Below, in pieces: positions 52,945 through 61,317 of a stretch of 64,000 nucleotides of DNA (position 1 is the stretch's first letter; each line of letters opens with the position of its first letter). The position numbers and the translations under genes were made by a program. Origin of the DNA: CBDCGJ01 sp965238305 (GTDB lineage: Bacteria > Pseudomonadota > Alphaproteobacteria > GCA-2731375); the NCBI GenBank assembly GCA_965238305.1, contig CBDEHK010000001.1, positions 3,720,001 through 3,784,000 of the forward strand. The letters are read 5' to 3'. Below the pieces are notes generated by a model. That model made no database searches, was not told the origin of the DNA, and saw only the letters and a program-made list of their open reading frames with translations.

Positions 52945-53868
52945 ATGGCAATGTTTACTGTATTGGAAGCAATCATACCCATAACAATGCTGATAGCGTT
53001 CGGTTGGTGGCTGAAGCATCGCTATCTTCAACAAGAAAGTTTTTGGTCGGCAGTTGATCGCTTGGTTTACTTCGGCGCTTTTCCGGCTCTGCTACTGCGA
53101 ACATTCACTAGGGTTGATTGGGCTGGCATCGACGTATTGCCGCTTGCCGCCGCGTCGATCGGTTCAGTTTTCCTGATCACCCTAACACTGCTGGCCATAC
53201 GAAAAAAATTGGATGTGGACGGTCCTGGTTTCACCTCCGTATTGCAAGGCGCGCTGCGCTATAATTCCTATATTGGCATCGGTGTGGCAGCCAGTCTTTA
53301 TGACGTCGCCGGCATGACTATGTTCGCTATTGTCATGGCTTTCATCACGCCGGCCGGCAATACCTTATGTATCCTAATGCTGGAACGTTATGGCACCCGT
53401 GGCCGCGGTAGCTTAAAAGACGCGATAACGACAATTGCCAAAAACCCATTGATCTTGTCCATCCTAGGTGGGATTTTTCTGGCCTGGAGCGGTATCGGCT
53501 TGCCGTGGGTATTTGACCCTTTTGCCGAGATACTGGGCCGGATCGCTCTTCCACTTGGGCTTTTGTCGGTCGGCGCAGGAATGAATTTTGGGGCCTTTCG
53601 ACAGTCTCAACAAGCCCTTGTCGTAGCTAGTTTATTCCGACTTGTGGCGATGCCAATCGCCGTTTTATTAATCTGCGCGCTGCTCGGTGTGGAAGGACTG
53701 ACCCGCACCGCCATTCTTATCTATGCCTGCATCCCTTGCTCGCCGGGGTCCTACATCTTGGCGCGACAGCTGAATGGCGATGCAACCCTAATGGCAAGCA
53801 TCATCACCGTCACTTCGCTAGCGGCGATAATCGCTACGCCTTTTTGGCTCGGTTTATTCGGATCGTAG
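52945..53868 (+). CDS. AEC (auxin efflux carrier) family transporter
   Basis: The 307-residue inner-membrane protein has about ten hydrophobic helices arranged as the inverted repeat of the BART superfamily, with the pattern RYNSYIGIGVAASLYDVAG in the first half and CIPCSPGSYILARQLNGDATLMASIITVTSL in the second. Bacterial members move malonate, malate or related organic acids; the substrate is unknown here. ATG 52945 follows a GAAAGA stretch. The next gene begins two bases after its stop, so the two are probably read together. Confidence 0.88.
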   Translation: MAMFTVLEAIIPITMLIAFGWWLKHRYLQQESFWSAVDRLVYFGAFPALLLRTFTRVDWAGIDVLPLAAASIGSVFLITLTLLAIRKKLDVDGPGFTSVLQGALRYNSYIGIGVAASLYDVAGMTMFAIVMAFITPAGNTLCILMLERYGTRGRGSLKDAITTIAKNPLILSILGGIFLAWSGIGLPWVFDPFAEILGRIALPLGLLSVGAGMNFGAFRQSQQALVVASLFRLVAMPIAVLLICALLGVEGLTRTAILIYACIPCSPGSYILARQLNGDATLMASIITVTSLAAIIATPFWLGLFGS

Positions 53869-53870
53869 AA

Positions 53871-54434
53871 ATGGCAGTTAGCGACATTTCAATAAACAAC
53901 AATCGAAGCTATTCGATAGGTATGGTTGGTCTAGGCGTGCTGATGGCGCTATTCGCCAGCTCTCTTGTTATTCTGCCCGATAGCGCGACGACGAGCCAAC
54001 AAAGTCAGACGTCGAATATCTATATCCAGTTTTTACTCGAAAATGCGGGCTACTGGCCGATGGCCTTAGTTTCGTTTGCAGTCGGTGGTTTGCTCATCCT
54101 GTACAATCTTCAGCCATTATTCTGTGTCGATCCACTCCTATCGATTTCGGAAAAGGGTTTGATCTATCACCGGTTTGGACCAAATGCCGTTGCCTGGGAA
54201 ACGATCGAAGCCGTCGGTCTGGATGAAGCGATTCTCGGCCTCCCTGGTACAGCGCGGGTCCGCTTGGTGATGGATGGACCCGTTGCCATAATTGATCAGC
54301 AAGCGGCACTCCATCGTCGGCTTCGAGGAATAACCGGCCCATTTGACAAGACAAATTTCATCATCCACGTCGCCGAACTCGACATCACCGCAAGCGAATT
54401 GGAAACAATCATTCGACGGCGCTTGCACCGGTAA
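53871..54434 (+). CDS. Small membrane protein, possibly STM3941 family
   Basis: The 187-residue protein has two hydrophobic helices (MVGLGVLMALFASSLVIL near residue 16 and YWPMALVSFAVGGLLILYNL near 62) and a cytoplasmic C-terminal domain with FCVDPLLSISEKGLIYHRFGPNAVAWETIEAVG, reminiscent of the PH-like domain in STM3941-type proteins. The start at 53871 is chosen because it directly follows the transporter stop; a longer open frame inside the transporter is not supported. Function is unknown. It lies 26 bases before pyrB. Confidence 0.72.
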   Translation: MAVSDISINNNRSYSIGMVGLGVLMALFASSLVILPDSATTSQQSQTSNIYIQFLLENAGYWPMALVSFAVGGLLILYNLQPLFCVDPLLSISEKGLIYHRFGPNAVAWETIEAVGLDEAILGLPGTARVRLVMDGPVAIIDQQAALHRRLRGITGPFDKTNFIIHVAELDITASELETIIRRRLHR

Positions 54435-54460
54435 ACAATCCTGCCTATACAGTCCCTTTA

Positions 54461-55426
54461 ATGAGTGAGCAGATCGACATCAATTTTCAACACCGGCATC
54501 TGCTGGGGATCGAGGGATTATCGCCCTTTGAAATTGAATCGGTCCTTGATCTTTCCGAAAATTATGTCGAACAAAACCGGCAGGTTGACAAGAAAAAGTC
54601 GACCCTGCGGGGGCGAACGCAAATTAATCTATTTTTTGAAAGTTCGACCCGTACCCGCACCTCATTCGAGTTGGCAGGCAAGCGCCTGGGCGCCGACGTC
54701 CTTAATATGTCGGTCTCGGATTCGGCGATCAAAAAGGGTGAAACCCTGATCGACACGGCGATGACGCTGAATGCCATGCATCCCGATGTATTGGTAGTCC
54801 GCCACGGGCAGTCGGGCGCGGTCGAATTATTGAGCCAAAAAGTCGATTGTTCTGTCATTAATGCCGGCGACGGCAATCACGAACATCCAACGCAAGCGCT
54901 GCTCGATGCGCTGACAATACGCCGTCGTCTTGGTCGCCTGGATAATCTGGAAGTGGCTATCTGCGGTGACATTTTGCATAGCCGAGTGGCGCGCTCGAAT
55001 ATTTTCCTGCTCAACACGATGGGAGCCCATGTCCGTGTTATCGCCCCGCCGACTTTGCTGCCCGGCGAAATCGACCGCATGGGCGTCGACGTTTATCACG
55101 ATATGCGCAAAGGCTTGAAAGGTGTCGACATTGTTATGATGTTGCGCCTGCAGCTCGAGCGCATGCGAGGCCATTTTGTCCCTTCAGTTCGGGAATACTT
55201 CCATTTCTACGGTCTTGATCGGGACAAATTGGCGGCCGCCAAACCTAATGCGTTGATCATGCATCCGGGACCGATGAACCGAGGCGTGGAAATCGATACA
55301 GAAGTCGCTGACGATATTCATCGCAGCGCCATCCGCGAGCAAGTCGAAATGGGCGTCGCCGTCCGGATGGCGACTTTGCAACTTTTAACAGAGCGGAATT
55401 CGAACTCTCAGGTAGCTGGAATATGA
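54461..55426 (+). CDS. pyrB: Aspartate carbamoyltransferase catalytic subunit
   Basis: The 321-residue enzyme makes carbamoyl aspartate in pyrimidine synthesis. It has the carbamoyl-phosphate loop FFESSTRTRTSFELAGKRLG near residue 58, the HPTQALLDALTIRR segment near 140 and the aspartate-binding region around MMLRLQLERMRG and MHPGPMNRGVEI. Its stop overlaps pyrC (ATGA). No pyrI is nearby, so allosteric control like that of the enteric enzyme is not expected; instead the adjacent dihydroorotase-like protein is probably part of the holoenzyme. Confidence 0.96.
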   Translation: MSEQIDINFQHRHLLGIEGLSPFEIESVLDLSENYVEQNRQVDKKKSTLRGRTQINLFFESSTRTRTSFELAGKRLGADVLNMSVSDSAIKKGETLIDTAMTLNAMHPDVLVVRHGQSGAVELLSQKVDCSVINAGDGNHEHPTQALLDALTIRRRLGRLDNLEVAICGDILHSRVARSNIFLLNTMGAHVRVIAPPTLLPGEIDRMGVDVYHDMRKGLKGVDIVMMLRLQLERMRGHFVPSVREYFHFYGLDRDKLAAAKPNALIMHPGPMNRGVEIDTEVADDIHRSAIREQVEMGVAVRMATLQLLTERNSNSQVAGI

Positions 55427-56742
55427 TCGCGCCGGATAAACAAAACGGCCCGCCGACCGCCTTCGTCAATGCCCGAGTTATCGACCCAGCCAACGAAATG
55501 GATGTAATCGGTGGTCTGCTCGCGCGCGACGGTGTGGTTATGGCAGTCGGCGGTGAGGTCACGAGCGCCAACGCCGGGACGGAATTTGAGATTATCGATT
55601 GTGGTGGAAAAATTCTCGCGCCCGGCCTGGTCGACATGCGGGTCTTTGTCGGCGAACCAGGAGCTGAACATAAAGGCACTATGGCCAGCGCTAGTCAGGC
55701 CGCAGCGGCAGGTGGTGTGACCACCATCATTACTATGCCCAATACCGAACCAGCAATCGACGATGTCGCGCTGGTCGGTTATGTCCGCGAGTTGGCGCGC
55801 GCCTCGGCCGACATTCGGGTGCGACCGATGGCAGCGCTTACCAAAGGCTTGCATGGCAACGCCATGTCGGAAATGGGCTTATTGCGAGAAGCCGGCGCCG
55901 TCGCATTTACCGATGGTGATAAATCAATTGCCAACAGCTTGGTGATGCGGCGGATATTGAGTTACGCCAGCGCCCACGATTTACTGATCTGCCCATTTCC
56001 GGATAATCACGAACTAAGCGGCGACGGCGTCATGAACGAAGGCGAAATCGCAATGCGCCTGGGCTTGCCTGGAATCCCGACGCAGTCGGAAACCATCATG
56101 ATTGAACGTGATATTCGGTTATTGGAATTGGCCGGCGCCCGCTATCACGCCGCCTTGATTTCGACCAAGGATGCAATCGATGCCATCCGATCGGCCAAAA
56201 CTAAGGGTTTGGCGGTCACCGCCGCCGCGGCGCCCCATAACTTCGCTTTGAATGAAACCTCGGTGATCCCATATCGTACTTTTGCCAAAACCAAACCGCC
56301 ATTGCGCAGTGAGGACGATCGCCAAGCCGTAGTTGACGCCATTGCCGACGGCACGATTGACGTGATTTGCTCCAGCCACCAACCAGAGGATCCGGAAAGC
56401 AAAAGACAACCTTTCGTGCAAGCGGAATTCGGCGTTATCGGTTTAGAAACTCTGCTGGCGATTTCCTTGGAACTATATCACAACGGTGCCTTATCTTTGC
56501 CGGCTCTGCTCGGGAAATTGACCAGCGCCCCGGCAAAACTGCTGGCTTTGCCGTTTGGTCGTTTAGATGCTGGTCGCGCAGCCGATATGGTAATTTTTGA
56601 TCCGGACAAGCCTTGGGTGATCGACGCACTGAAGCTGCAGTCAAAATCAAAGAACACGCCATTTGACGGCCATCCAACGCAAGGTCGGGTCTGGCGCACC
56701 ATCGTTGCAGGGCGTACTATCTTCGAAAATAGCGAGAGTTAG
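55423..56742 (+). CDS. pyrC: Dihydroorotase-like protein, probably non-catalytic (PyrC' type)
   Basis: The 439-residue amidohydrolase-fold protein is homologous to dihydroorotase. At the first metal motif, where active enzymes have His-x-His, it reads MRVFVGEPG with R73 and F75; near the end, where active enzymes have the catalytic aspartate in a DHxPH motif, it reads CSSHQPE with S318. Both losses argue that it has no dihydroorotase activity. In other bacteria an inactive PyrC' is needed to assemble aspartate carbamoyltransferase, and this gene overlaps pyrB by four bases, which supports such a role. A functional dihydroorotase should be encoded elsewhere. It precedes plsY by two bases. Confidence 0.9.
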   Translation: MIAPDKQNGPPTAFVNARVIDPANEMDVIGGLLARDGVVMAVGGEVTSANAGTEFEIIDCGGKILAPGLVDMRVFVGEPGAEHKGTMASASQAAAAGGVTTIITMPNTEPAIDDVALVGYVRELARASADIRVRPMAALTKGLHGNAMSEMGLLREAGAVAFTDGDKSIANSLVMRRILSYASAHDLLICPFPDNHELSGDGVMNEGEIAMRLGLPGIPTQSETIMIERDIRLLELAGARYHAALISTKDAIDAIRSAKTKGLAVTAAAAPHNFALNETSVIPYRTFAKTKPPLRSEDDRQAVVDAIADGTIDVICSSHQPEDPESKRQPFVQAEFGVIGLETLLAISLELYHNGALSLPALLGKLTSAPAKLLALPFGRLDAGRAADMVIFDPDKPWVIDALKLQSKSKNTPFDGHPTQGRVWRTIVAGRTIFENSES

Positions 56743-56744
56743 CG

Positions 56745-57365
56745 ATGCCAAACCCGTTGGGTGATTTCAGTTATACGTGGCCATTCTTAGCCGCAATTAT
56801 CTTAGGCTATCTGCTGGGCTCGATCCCGTTTGGTCTGGTGTTGACAAAATTGGCAGGCAAAGGTGATGTGCGAGACATCGGATCCGGCAATATTGGCGCC
56901 ACCAATGTTTTACGCACAGGTAGCAAACCGTTAGCGGCAGCGACACTATTACTCGATGGCGGCAAAGGTGCGGCGGCGGTATTGCTGGCTGGCATGTATG
57001 GTCAGGATATGGCGGTATTGGCAGGTGGCGCCGCTTTCCTAGGCCACTGCTTTCCGGTCTGGCTGAAGTTCAAAGGTGGAAAAGGCATGGCGACATTCCT
57101 TGGCACGCTGCTCGCAATTGCCTGGCCCGTTGGCTTGGCCTGTTGTCTTACCTGGTTGGCAGTGGCGCTGATTTTCCGCATGTCCTCGCTTGCGACGCTA
57201 CTCGCCGCATTATTGTCCCCCATTTACGCTTATTATCTTGCGGATTTACAGCGTGCGGAGTTAGCGGCATTCCTGGCTTTACTGATATTTATTCGCCATC
57301 ATCAAAATATAGCTCGCATGCTCAAAGGTGATGAGCCAAAAATCGGCAAGAAAAAAGACGCGTAA
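56745..57365 (+). CDS. plsY: Acyl-phosphate glycerol-3-phosphate acyltransferase PlsY
   Basis: The 206-residue inner-membrane enzyme transfers acyl chains from acyl-phosphate to glycerol-3-phosphate in phospholipid synthesis. It shows GSIPFGLVLTKLAGKGDVRDIGSGNIGATNVLRT, the central GHCFPVWLKFKGGKGMATFLGTLL and IFIRHHQNIARMLKGDEPKIGKK at the end, with five to six hydrophobic segments. It starts two bases after pyrC and the dprA start follows after 61 bases, in a conserved alphaproteobacterial order. Confidence 0.95.
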   Translation: MPNPLGDFSYTWPFLAAIILGYLLGSIPFGLVLTKLAGKGDVRDIGSGNIGATNVLRTGSKPLAAATLLLDGGKGAAAVLLAGMYGQDMAVLAGGAAFLGHCFPVWLKFKGGKGMATFLGTLLAIAWPVGLACCLTWLAVALIFRMSSLATLLAALLSPIYAYYLADLQRAELAAFLALLIFIRHHQNIARMLKGDEPKIGKKKDA

Positions 57366-57426
57366 ACCATCTCTAATATACGCGTAAAGATTGACGCGTA
57401 ACAAGCTATGTCGCATCCTGCGGGCT

Positions 57427-58545
57427 ATGACTGAAAACAATTCGACAATTTCAGACCGCGAGCGATTTGACCGGCTGCAGTTGATTCGGTCCGAAAATGT
57501 CGGGCCCGTCACCTTTCGCCAGCTCATTACGAAGTTTGGTAGTGCCGATGAAGCATTGAGAGCCTTACCGGATTTGGCAGCCCGTGGAGGCATGAAACGG
57601 AAGATTAAAATCGCGTCGAAAGATGGCATATCACGCGAATTCGATGCCGCCGAAACTGTCGGCGCACAATGGATATCTATCGGGGAGCCCGAATATCCTG
57701 CCGCTCTCGGAACGTTAAACGATTCGCCGCCAATGCTCTGCATCAAGGGACATCCGGTGATTTTCCAAAATCCCGCGATCGGCATTGTTGGATCGAGAAC
57801 CGCCACTGCCCAAGCAAGAAAACATGCACGCATACTCGCCCGCGATTTGGGGGCGGCTGGAATTGCAGTCTGCTCCGGTATGGCACGGGGTCTTGATGCT
57901 GCCGCGCATGAAGGCTCACTTAAAAAAGGTACAATTGCGGTGCTGGGTGGCGGCGTTGACGTGATCTTTCCACCAGAAAATGAGGAGCTCTATCATCAGA
58001 TTTGCGAAAGTGGCGTTGTGGTTAGCGAAATGCCAGTCGGCACAGTCCCGAAAGCCCGCCATTTTCCGCCACGCAACCGCATAATTTCCGGTATATCATA
58101 TGGGGTTGTGGTGATCGAAGCGGCGCTGCGTTCAGGCTCCCTGATAACAGCGCGCTACGCTGCAGATCAAGGTCGCGAGGTCTTCGCGGTCCCCGGTTCG
58201 CCCTTGGATCCACGCTGTAAGGGCACCAATAATTTAATTCGAAACGGCGCTCAGCTCACGGAAACCGCGGAAGACATTTTACAAGTCCTACAACCAATGT
58301 TGAGTAAACCGTTGGCGGAGCCGGAATCATACACTTACCGAGCCGCTGGACCGACCGAATATCCAGATTTGGACGCCGCGCTAGCGACAATTAACGAACT
58401 TTTAGGACCTACACCGGTAGAGATAGACGAACTCATTCGGCAGAGCAAATTGACACCAGCCGCCGTTTTGACCATCTTGCTGGAGCTTGAGTTAGCTGGT
58501 GGTATTGAAAGACATGCTGGACAAAAGGTTTCTCAAAGCTTATAG
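57427..58545 (+). CDS. dprA: DNA-processing protein DprA
   Basis: The 372-residue protein loads RecA on incoming single-stranded DNA in natural transformation. It has an N-terminal SAM-like segment (DRLQLIRSENVGPVTFRQLI), the Rossmann-like DprA core with GIVGSRTATAQARKHARILARDL and SGMARGLDAAAHEGSL near residue 155, FPPRNRIISGISYGVVVIEAALRSGSL, and a C-terminal winged helix (LLGPTPVEIDELIRQSKLTPAAVLTILLELELAGGIERHAGQ). ATG 57427 is preferred over a TTG at 57391 that lies in the leader. Downstream genes topA and rnr follow the usual order. Confidence 0.94.
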   Translation: MTENNSTISDRERFDRLQLIRSENVGPVTFRQLITKFGSADEALRALPDLAARGGMKRKIKIASKDGISREFDAAETVGAQWISIGEPEYPAALGTLNDSPPMLCIKGHPVIFQNPAIGIVGSRTATAQARKHARILARDLGAAGIAVCSGMARGLDAAAHEGSLKKGTIAVLGGGVDVIFPPENEELYHQICESGVVVSEMPVGTVPKARHFPPRNRIISGISYGVVVIEAALRSGSLITARYAADQGREVFAVPGSPLDPRCKGTNNLIRNGAQLTETAEDILQVLQPMLSKPLAEPESYTYRAAGPTEYPDLDAALATINELLGPTPVEIDELIRQSKLTPAAVLTILLELELAGGIERHAGQKVSQSL

Positions 58546-58635
58546 AGCGCCGGCTTTAGGCATTGAAAACGCGCTTTATAGTTATACATGGCGAGTGCGT
58601 GATAATTTAATCTAATTGGGAATGCGTATCAGTCT

Positions 58636-61293
58636 ATGGAAGTTGTTGTTGTAGAATCGCCGGCCAAGGCGAAAACCATCAATAAGTATCTCGGTAACGA
58701 TTATGTCGTTCTGGCCAGTTATGGTCATGTTCGGGATTTGCCGTCCAAAGATGGCTCTGTCCGTCCGGATGATGACTTTTCTATGGATTATATTGTCGAT
58801 GAGAATTCCTCCAAACATTTGGATGCAATCGCCAAAGCGGCCAAAAACGCTGATACTCTGATCTTGGCGACGGACCCGGATCGCGAAGGCGAAGCCATTT
58901 CCTGGCACGTGATGGAAGCTTTAAAGACTGAATACGGTATCGACAACTTGCCGGTGCAACGGGTCGTTTTCAACGAAATTACCAAAAAAGCTGTGCAACA
59001 CGGCATCGACAATCCCCGCGCATTGGATATGAATCTGGTCAATGCTCAGCAAGCCCGGCGAGCGCTGGACTATTTGGTTGGGTTTACATTGTCGCCAGTT
59101 CTTTGGCGTAAACTGCCCGGAGCAAAATCGGCAGGTCGCGTGCAATCGGTGGCCTTACGTTTGATTTGTGAACGTGAGCTGGAGATTGATGCCTTTAATC
59201 CCCGGGAATATTGGTCGATTACCGTCGATATGAAAACTATCGACGGCGCCAATGTCCAGACCCGACTAACCCACTTAAATACTAAAAAACTGGAAAAATT
59301 CGATCTGCCAAATGAAGAAACCGCGTTGGCTGCGGTTGAAGCGATCAAATCCAGAAACTTCGCCATCGACAAAGTCGAAACCAAACCAACACAGCGCCAC
59401 CCTTATCCGCCTTTCACCACGTCAACGTTGCAGCAGGAGGCGTCACGCAAATTGCGTTTTGCCGCGCGTCGTACGATGCAAACGGCGCAACGACTTTATG
59501 AAGGGGCCAATATCGGCGGTGAGACAGTGGGTTTGATCACTTATATGCGGACAGATGGCGTACAAATGGCGGATGAAGCGATCACGGCTTGCCGCGATAC
59601 AATCTCCAGCGAATTTGGTGACGCCTATGTCCCTAGTGAAATGCGAGTATATCGCACCAAAGCTAAAAATGCCCAGGAAGCGCACGAGGCAATCCGCCCG
59701 ACGGAATTGAGCCGCCTGCCGAATGACGTTTCGCAATACCTCGACGAAGATCAGTTCAAACTTTACGAGCTGATTTGGAAGCGCGCCATTGCCAGTCAAA
59801 TGGCCAGCGCGCGGCTTTCCCGCACCACCGCAGAAATCTTCAGTGAAGACAAACAAGTCACCCTGCGCGCCAGCGGTACCGTTGTTGATTTTCCCGGCTT
59901 CCTTAAACTTTATGAGGAAGGGAAAGACGAGAAAGATAGCGAAGACGAGAATGATCGACGCTTACCACCATTGCGAATGGGCGATCCGATGGCCCAGGAA
60001 AAGGTTAATCCAGCCCAACATTTCACCGAACCACCGCCGCGTTACAGCGAAGCGACGTTGGTTAAAAAATTGGAAGAACTTGGTATCGGCCGCCCCTCCA
60101 CCTATGCATCGATCTTGTCGGTATTGCAGGAACGTAACTATGTGCAGTTGGACGGACGACGGTTTATTCCAGAAGACAAAGGCTTATTGGTTACCGCGTT
60201 TCTGGTGAATTATTTCAAACGTTATGTGGAATATGACTTTACCGCCAACTTGGAAGGACGCCTGGACGAAATCTCCGATGGTGAAGTTGATTGGAAGATT
60301 GTGCTGCGGGATTTCTGGCTGAATTTCTCTGCCGCTGTTGACGACACACAAGAACTGCGGGTCCGCGATGTATTTGATGCGGTCGATAATGCTTTAGCGA
60401 CTCACTTGTACGGAGATGACGCTGAAACAGCCAAAAAGTGCCCTAGTTGTGCAGACGGCATGGTCAATTTGAAAGGTGGACGTTTCGGCTTTTTCATTGG
60501 CTGTTCGAATTATCCGGAATGCCGCTATACCCGGAAACTGAAAACGGCCAATGACAATGACGAGGATGCGGCCTTCGCCGATGGTCCGATCGCGATGGGT
60601 CTAGACCCCGAAACCGGTGCCGGCATCACGCTACGTAAAGGGCCTTATGGTGTCTATTTGCAGATCGGCGAGCCGGACGAAACCGACAAAAAGAAAAAGC
60701 CGAAGCGCGCATCATTGCCAAAAGATATCGCCATGTCAGACCTGGATTTTTCCATGGCCCTGGCACTATTGGCGTTGCCGCGCGAAGTCGGTGCCCATCC
60801 GGAAACCCAAAAACCGATCCTGGCGGGAATTGGTCGATATGGACCGTTCCTACAGTCGGACGGGAAATATGTCTCGTTGGCCAGTACGATGGAAGTAATG
60901 GAAATCGGTCTTAATCTCGCAGTGACCCGCATCGCGGAAGCGAAGGAAAAAGGTCCCGGCCGCAATTCATCCCGGGAGATCAAAGCGCTGGGCCCGCATC
61001 CCGCTGGCGGCGATCCGGTGCAGATCATGGACGGCCGTTATGGCCCTTATATCAAACACCAAAAAATCAACGCGACAATCCCAAGCGGCCGAGACCCGGA
61101 AGCCGTGACCATGCAAGAAGCGGTGGCCTTAATCGAAGCGCGTGCCGCTAAGATGGCGCAAAAGAAAAAACCGGCAAAGAAAAAAGCAACTGCAAAAAAG
61201 ACAGCGGCCAAAAAAGCCCCCGCAAAGAAAAAGGCAACGACCAAAAAAACCGCCAAAAAGAAAGCACCGGCGGCGGAAACCGATGCCGACTAA
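58636..61293 (+). CDS. topA: DNA topoisomerase I
   Basis: The 885-residue type IA enzyme relaxes negative supercoils. It has the TOPRIM domain (VVVESPAKAKTINKYLG, LATDPDREGEAISWHVM), the catalytic tyrosine in VGLITYMRTDGVQM near residue 300, one tetracysteine zinc motif (KCPSCADGMV...GCSNYPECRYTRKL near 600), then TopA C-terminal repeats (KGPYGVYLQIG, RYGPFLQSDGKYVSL, DGRYGPYIKHQ). The last 45 residues are a Lys/Ala/Pro-rich histone H1-like tail with repeated PAKKKA-like units. The start lies 90 bases after dprA. Confidence 0.96.
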   Translation: MEVVVVESPAKAKTINKYLGNDYVVLASYGHVRDLPSKDGSVRPDDDFSMDYIVDENSSKHLDAIAKAAKNADTLILATDPDREGEAISWHVMEALKTEYGIDNLPVQRVVFNEITKKAVQHGIDNPRALDMNLVNAQQARRALDYLVGFTLSPVLWRKLPGAKSAGRVQSVALRLICERELEIDAFNPREYWSITVDMKTIDGANVQTRLTHLNTKKLEKFDLPNEETALAAVEAIKSRNFAIDKVETKPTQRHPYPPFTTSTLQQEASRKLRFAARRTMQTAQRLYEGANIGGETVGLITYMRTDGVQMADEAITACRDTISSEFGDAYVPSEMRVYRTKAKNAQEAHEAIRPTELSRLPNDVSQYLDEDQFKLYELIWKRAIASQMASARLSRTTAEIFSEDKQVTLRASGTVVDFPGFLKLYEEGKDEKDSEDENDRRLPPLRMGDPMAQEKVNPAQHFTEPPPRYSEATLVKKLEELGIGRPSTYASILSVLQERNYVQLDGRRFIPEDKGLLVTAFLVNYFKRYVEYDFTANLEGRLDEISDGEVDWKIVLRDFWLNFSAAVDDTQELRVRDVFDAVDNALATHLYGDDAETAKKCPSCADGMVNLKGGRFGFFIGCSNYPECRYTRKLKTANDNDEDAAFADGPIAMGLDPETGAGITLRKGPYGVYLQIGEPDETDKKKKPKRASLPKDIAMSDLDFSMALALLALPREVGAHPETQKPILAGIGRYGPFLQSDGKYVSLASTMEVMEIGLNLAVTRIAEAKEKGPGRNSSREIKALGPHPAGGDPVQIMDGRYGPYIKHQKINATIPSGRDPEAVTMQEAVALIEARAAKMAQKKKPAKKKATAKKTAAKKAPAKKKATTKKTAKKKAPAAETDAD

Positions 61294-61317
61294 TCCCGTT
61301 CTTGAAGCAGACGACTT

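Noticed and set aside
61150..61290. Apparent DNA repeat tract (A/AAG-rich units)
   Set aside because: Explained by the in-frame lysine-rich tail of topA, not a separate repeat or CRISPR-like array.
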